NCBI GenBank assembly: GCA_902802585.1
Contig: CADCMR010000018.1
Span: 18,594 to 74,373 of the forward strand
DNA length: 55,780 nt
Direction: 5' to 3'
DNA from: an uncultured bacterium
Lineage (GTDB): Bacteria > Verrucomicrobiota > Lentisphaeria > Victivallales > UBA1829
The notes beneath the pieces were generated by a model. That model had not been told where the DNA came from. It did not search any database and saw only the letters and a list, made by a program, of their open reading frames with translations. This document shows, piece after piece, positions 55,494-55,780 of the stretch. Each line of letters begins with the position of its first letter. Positions within the stretch are counted from its first letter, which is position 1. The position numbers and the translations under genes were made by a program.

Positions 55494-55780
55494 ATGAAAC
55501 TCGGTCATTTCCTCGGTTGCGCAGCGGCGATCGCCCTCGCGATCACGGTCTTCGCACAGGCTCCGGCCGGCGCTGGCGCCGGTGCAGGTGCCGGTAACGG
55601 CGGCGCTCCTGCCATGGGCGGCTTCGGCGGCTTTGGCGGCGGCTTCGGCGGCGGTGCTCCTGGCGGAGCTCCTGCTGGCGGTCCCGGCGGCGGCTTCGGC
55701 GGCGGCATGGGCGGCTTCGGCGGCTTCGGCGGCGGCGCACCCGGCGGTGCTGCTCCCGGCGGTGCTCCTGCCGGCGGCGG
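55494..55780 (+). CDS. Glycine-rich exported protein, C-terminus cut by the window edge
   Basis: The visible 95 residues start with a signal peptide (MKLGHFLGCAAAIALAITVFAQ) and continue as almost pure Gly, Ala, Pro and Phe in blocks such as GGFGGFGGGFGGG and GGAPGGAP. It is a low-complexity, probably disordered exported protein. AAGGAG lies 6 nt before the ATG. It has its own promoter and follows the secretin-MarR cluster, so it could be a substrate or a matrix component; that is positional inference. The frame is open to the window end. Confidence 0.75.
   Translation, partial: MKLGHFLGCAAAIALAITVFAQAPAGAGAGAGAGNGGAPAMGGFGGFGGGFGGGAPGGAPAGGPGGGFGGGMGGFGGFGGGAPGGAAPGGAPAGG

Overview
The window is a GC-rich, densely coded piece of a bacterial chromosome. 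Exported lipoproteins, two secretin-like proteins, TolB, an AsmA-like protein, a sigma-54 activator and a division cluster point to a Gram-negative cell. The overall flavour suggests the PVC group, most likely Lentisphaerota/Verrucomicrobiota. That placement is inference from memory of protein styles, not from a marker gene. I saw no rRNA or tRNA gene, CRISPR array, integrase or transposase.

Layout. 1-3894 (minus) is a truncated AsmA-like gene. 4.3-9.1 kb (plus) holds a small K/A/P-tailed protein, pdxA, queD and a large AIDA/FG-GAP repeat protein. 9.2-16.9 kb (minus) is an operon of glutamine-dependent enzymes, purF-carA-pyrG-carB. 17.1-27.1 kb holds gltB, gltD, a NifA-like sigma-54 activator, a GyrI-like protein (minus), a PII gene and amtB. 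27.3-31.3 kb holds an orphan peptide permease, a small membrane protein, rlmI and fabH. 31.6-38.4 kb holds alkaline phosphatase, a YibE/F protein, cimA, a small membrane protein, a DciA-like gene, birA and ruvA. 38.9-42.9 kb is a short division cluster, mraZ-rsmH-ftsL-ftsI. 43.1-48.9 kb holds hisF, a Sel1-repeat exported protein, tolB and folC. 49.1-55.8 kb holds a second copy of the small protein family, rsmI, a lipoprotein, two tandem secretin-like genes, a MarR regulator and the start of a glycine-rich exported protein.

Regulation. The most coherent story is nitrogen. gltB has a perfect-looking sigma-54 promoter, the PII-amtB pair has a near-perfect one, and the divergent purF operon has a recognisable weaker one. 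A pair of AT-rich palindromes sits about 58-59 bp from the -24 element of both divergent promoters. The NifA-like activator lies between gltD and the PII-amtB pair. Ammonium uptake, glutamate synthesis and three glutamine amidotransferases (PurF, CarA, PyrG) would then share one regulon. The PII protein has Gln where the uridylylated Tyr51 normally is, so signalling probably does not run through GlnD-type uridylylation.

The other promoters share a clear grammar: a TTGAnn-like -35, a 16-17 bp spacer and a -10 close to TATATT, often as TGTATATTA. They stand out because the AT-rich promoter islands contrast with GC-rich genes. The best candidates for undescribed biology are the divergent sigma-54 control region, the small WNHxDW protein family present twice here, and the tandem secretin locus.
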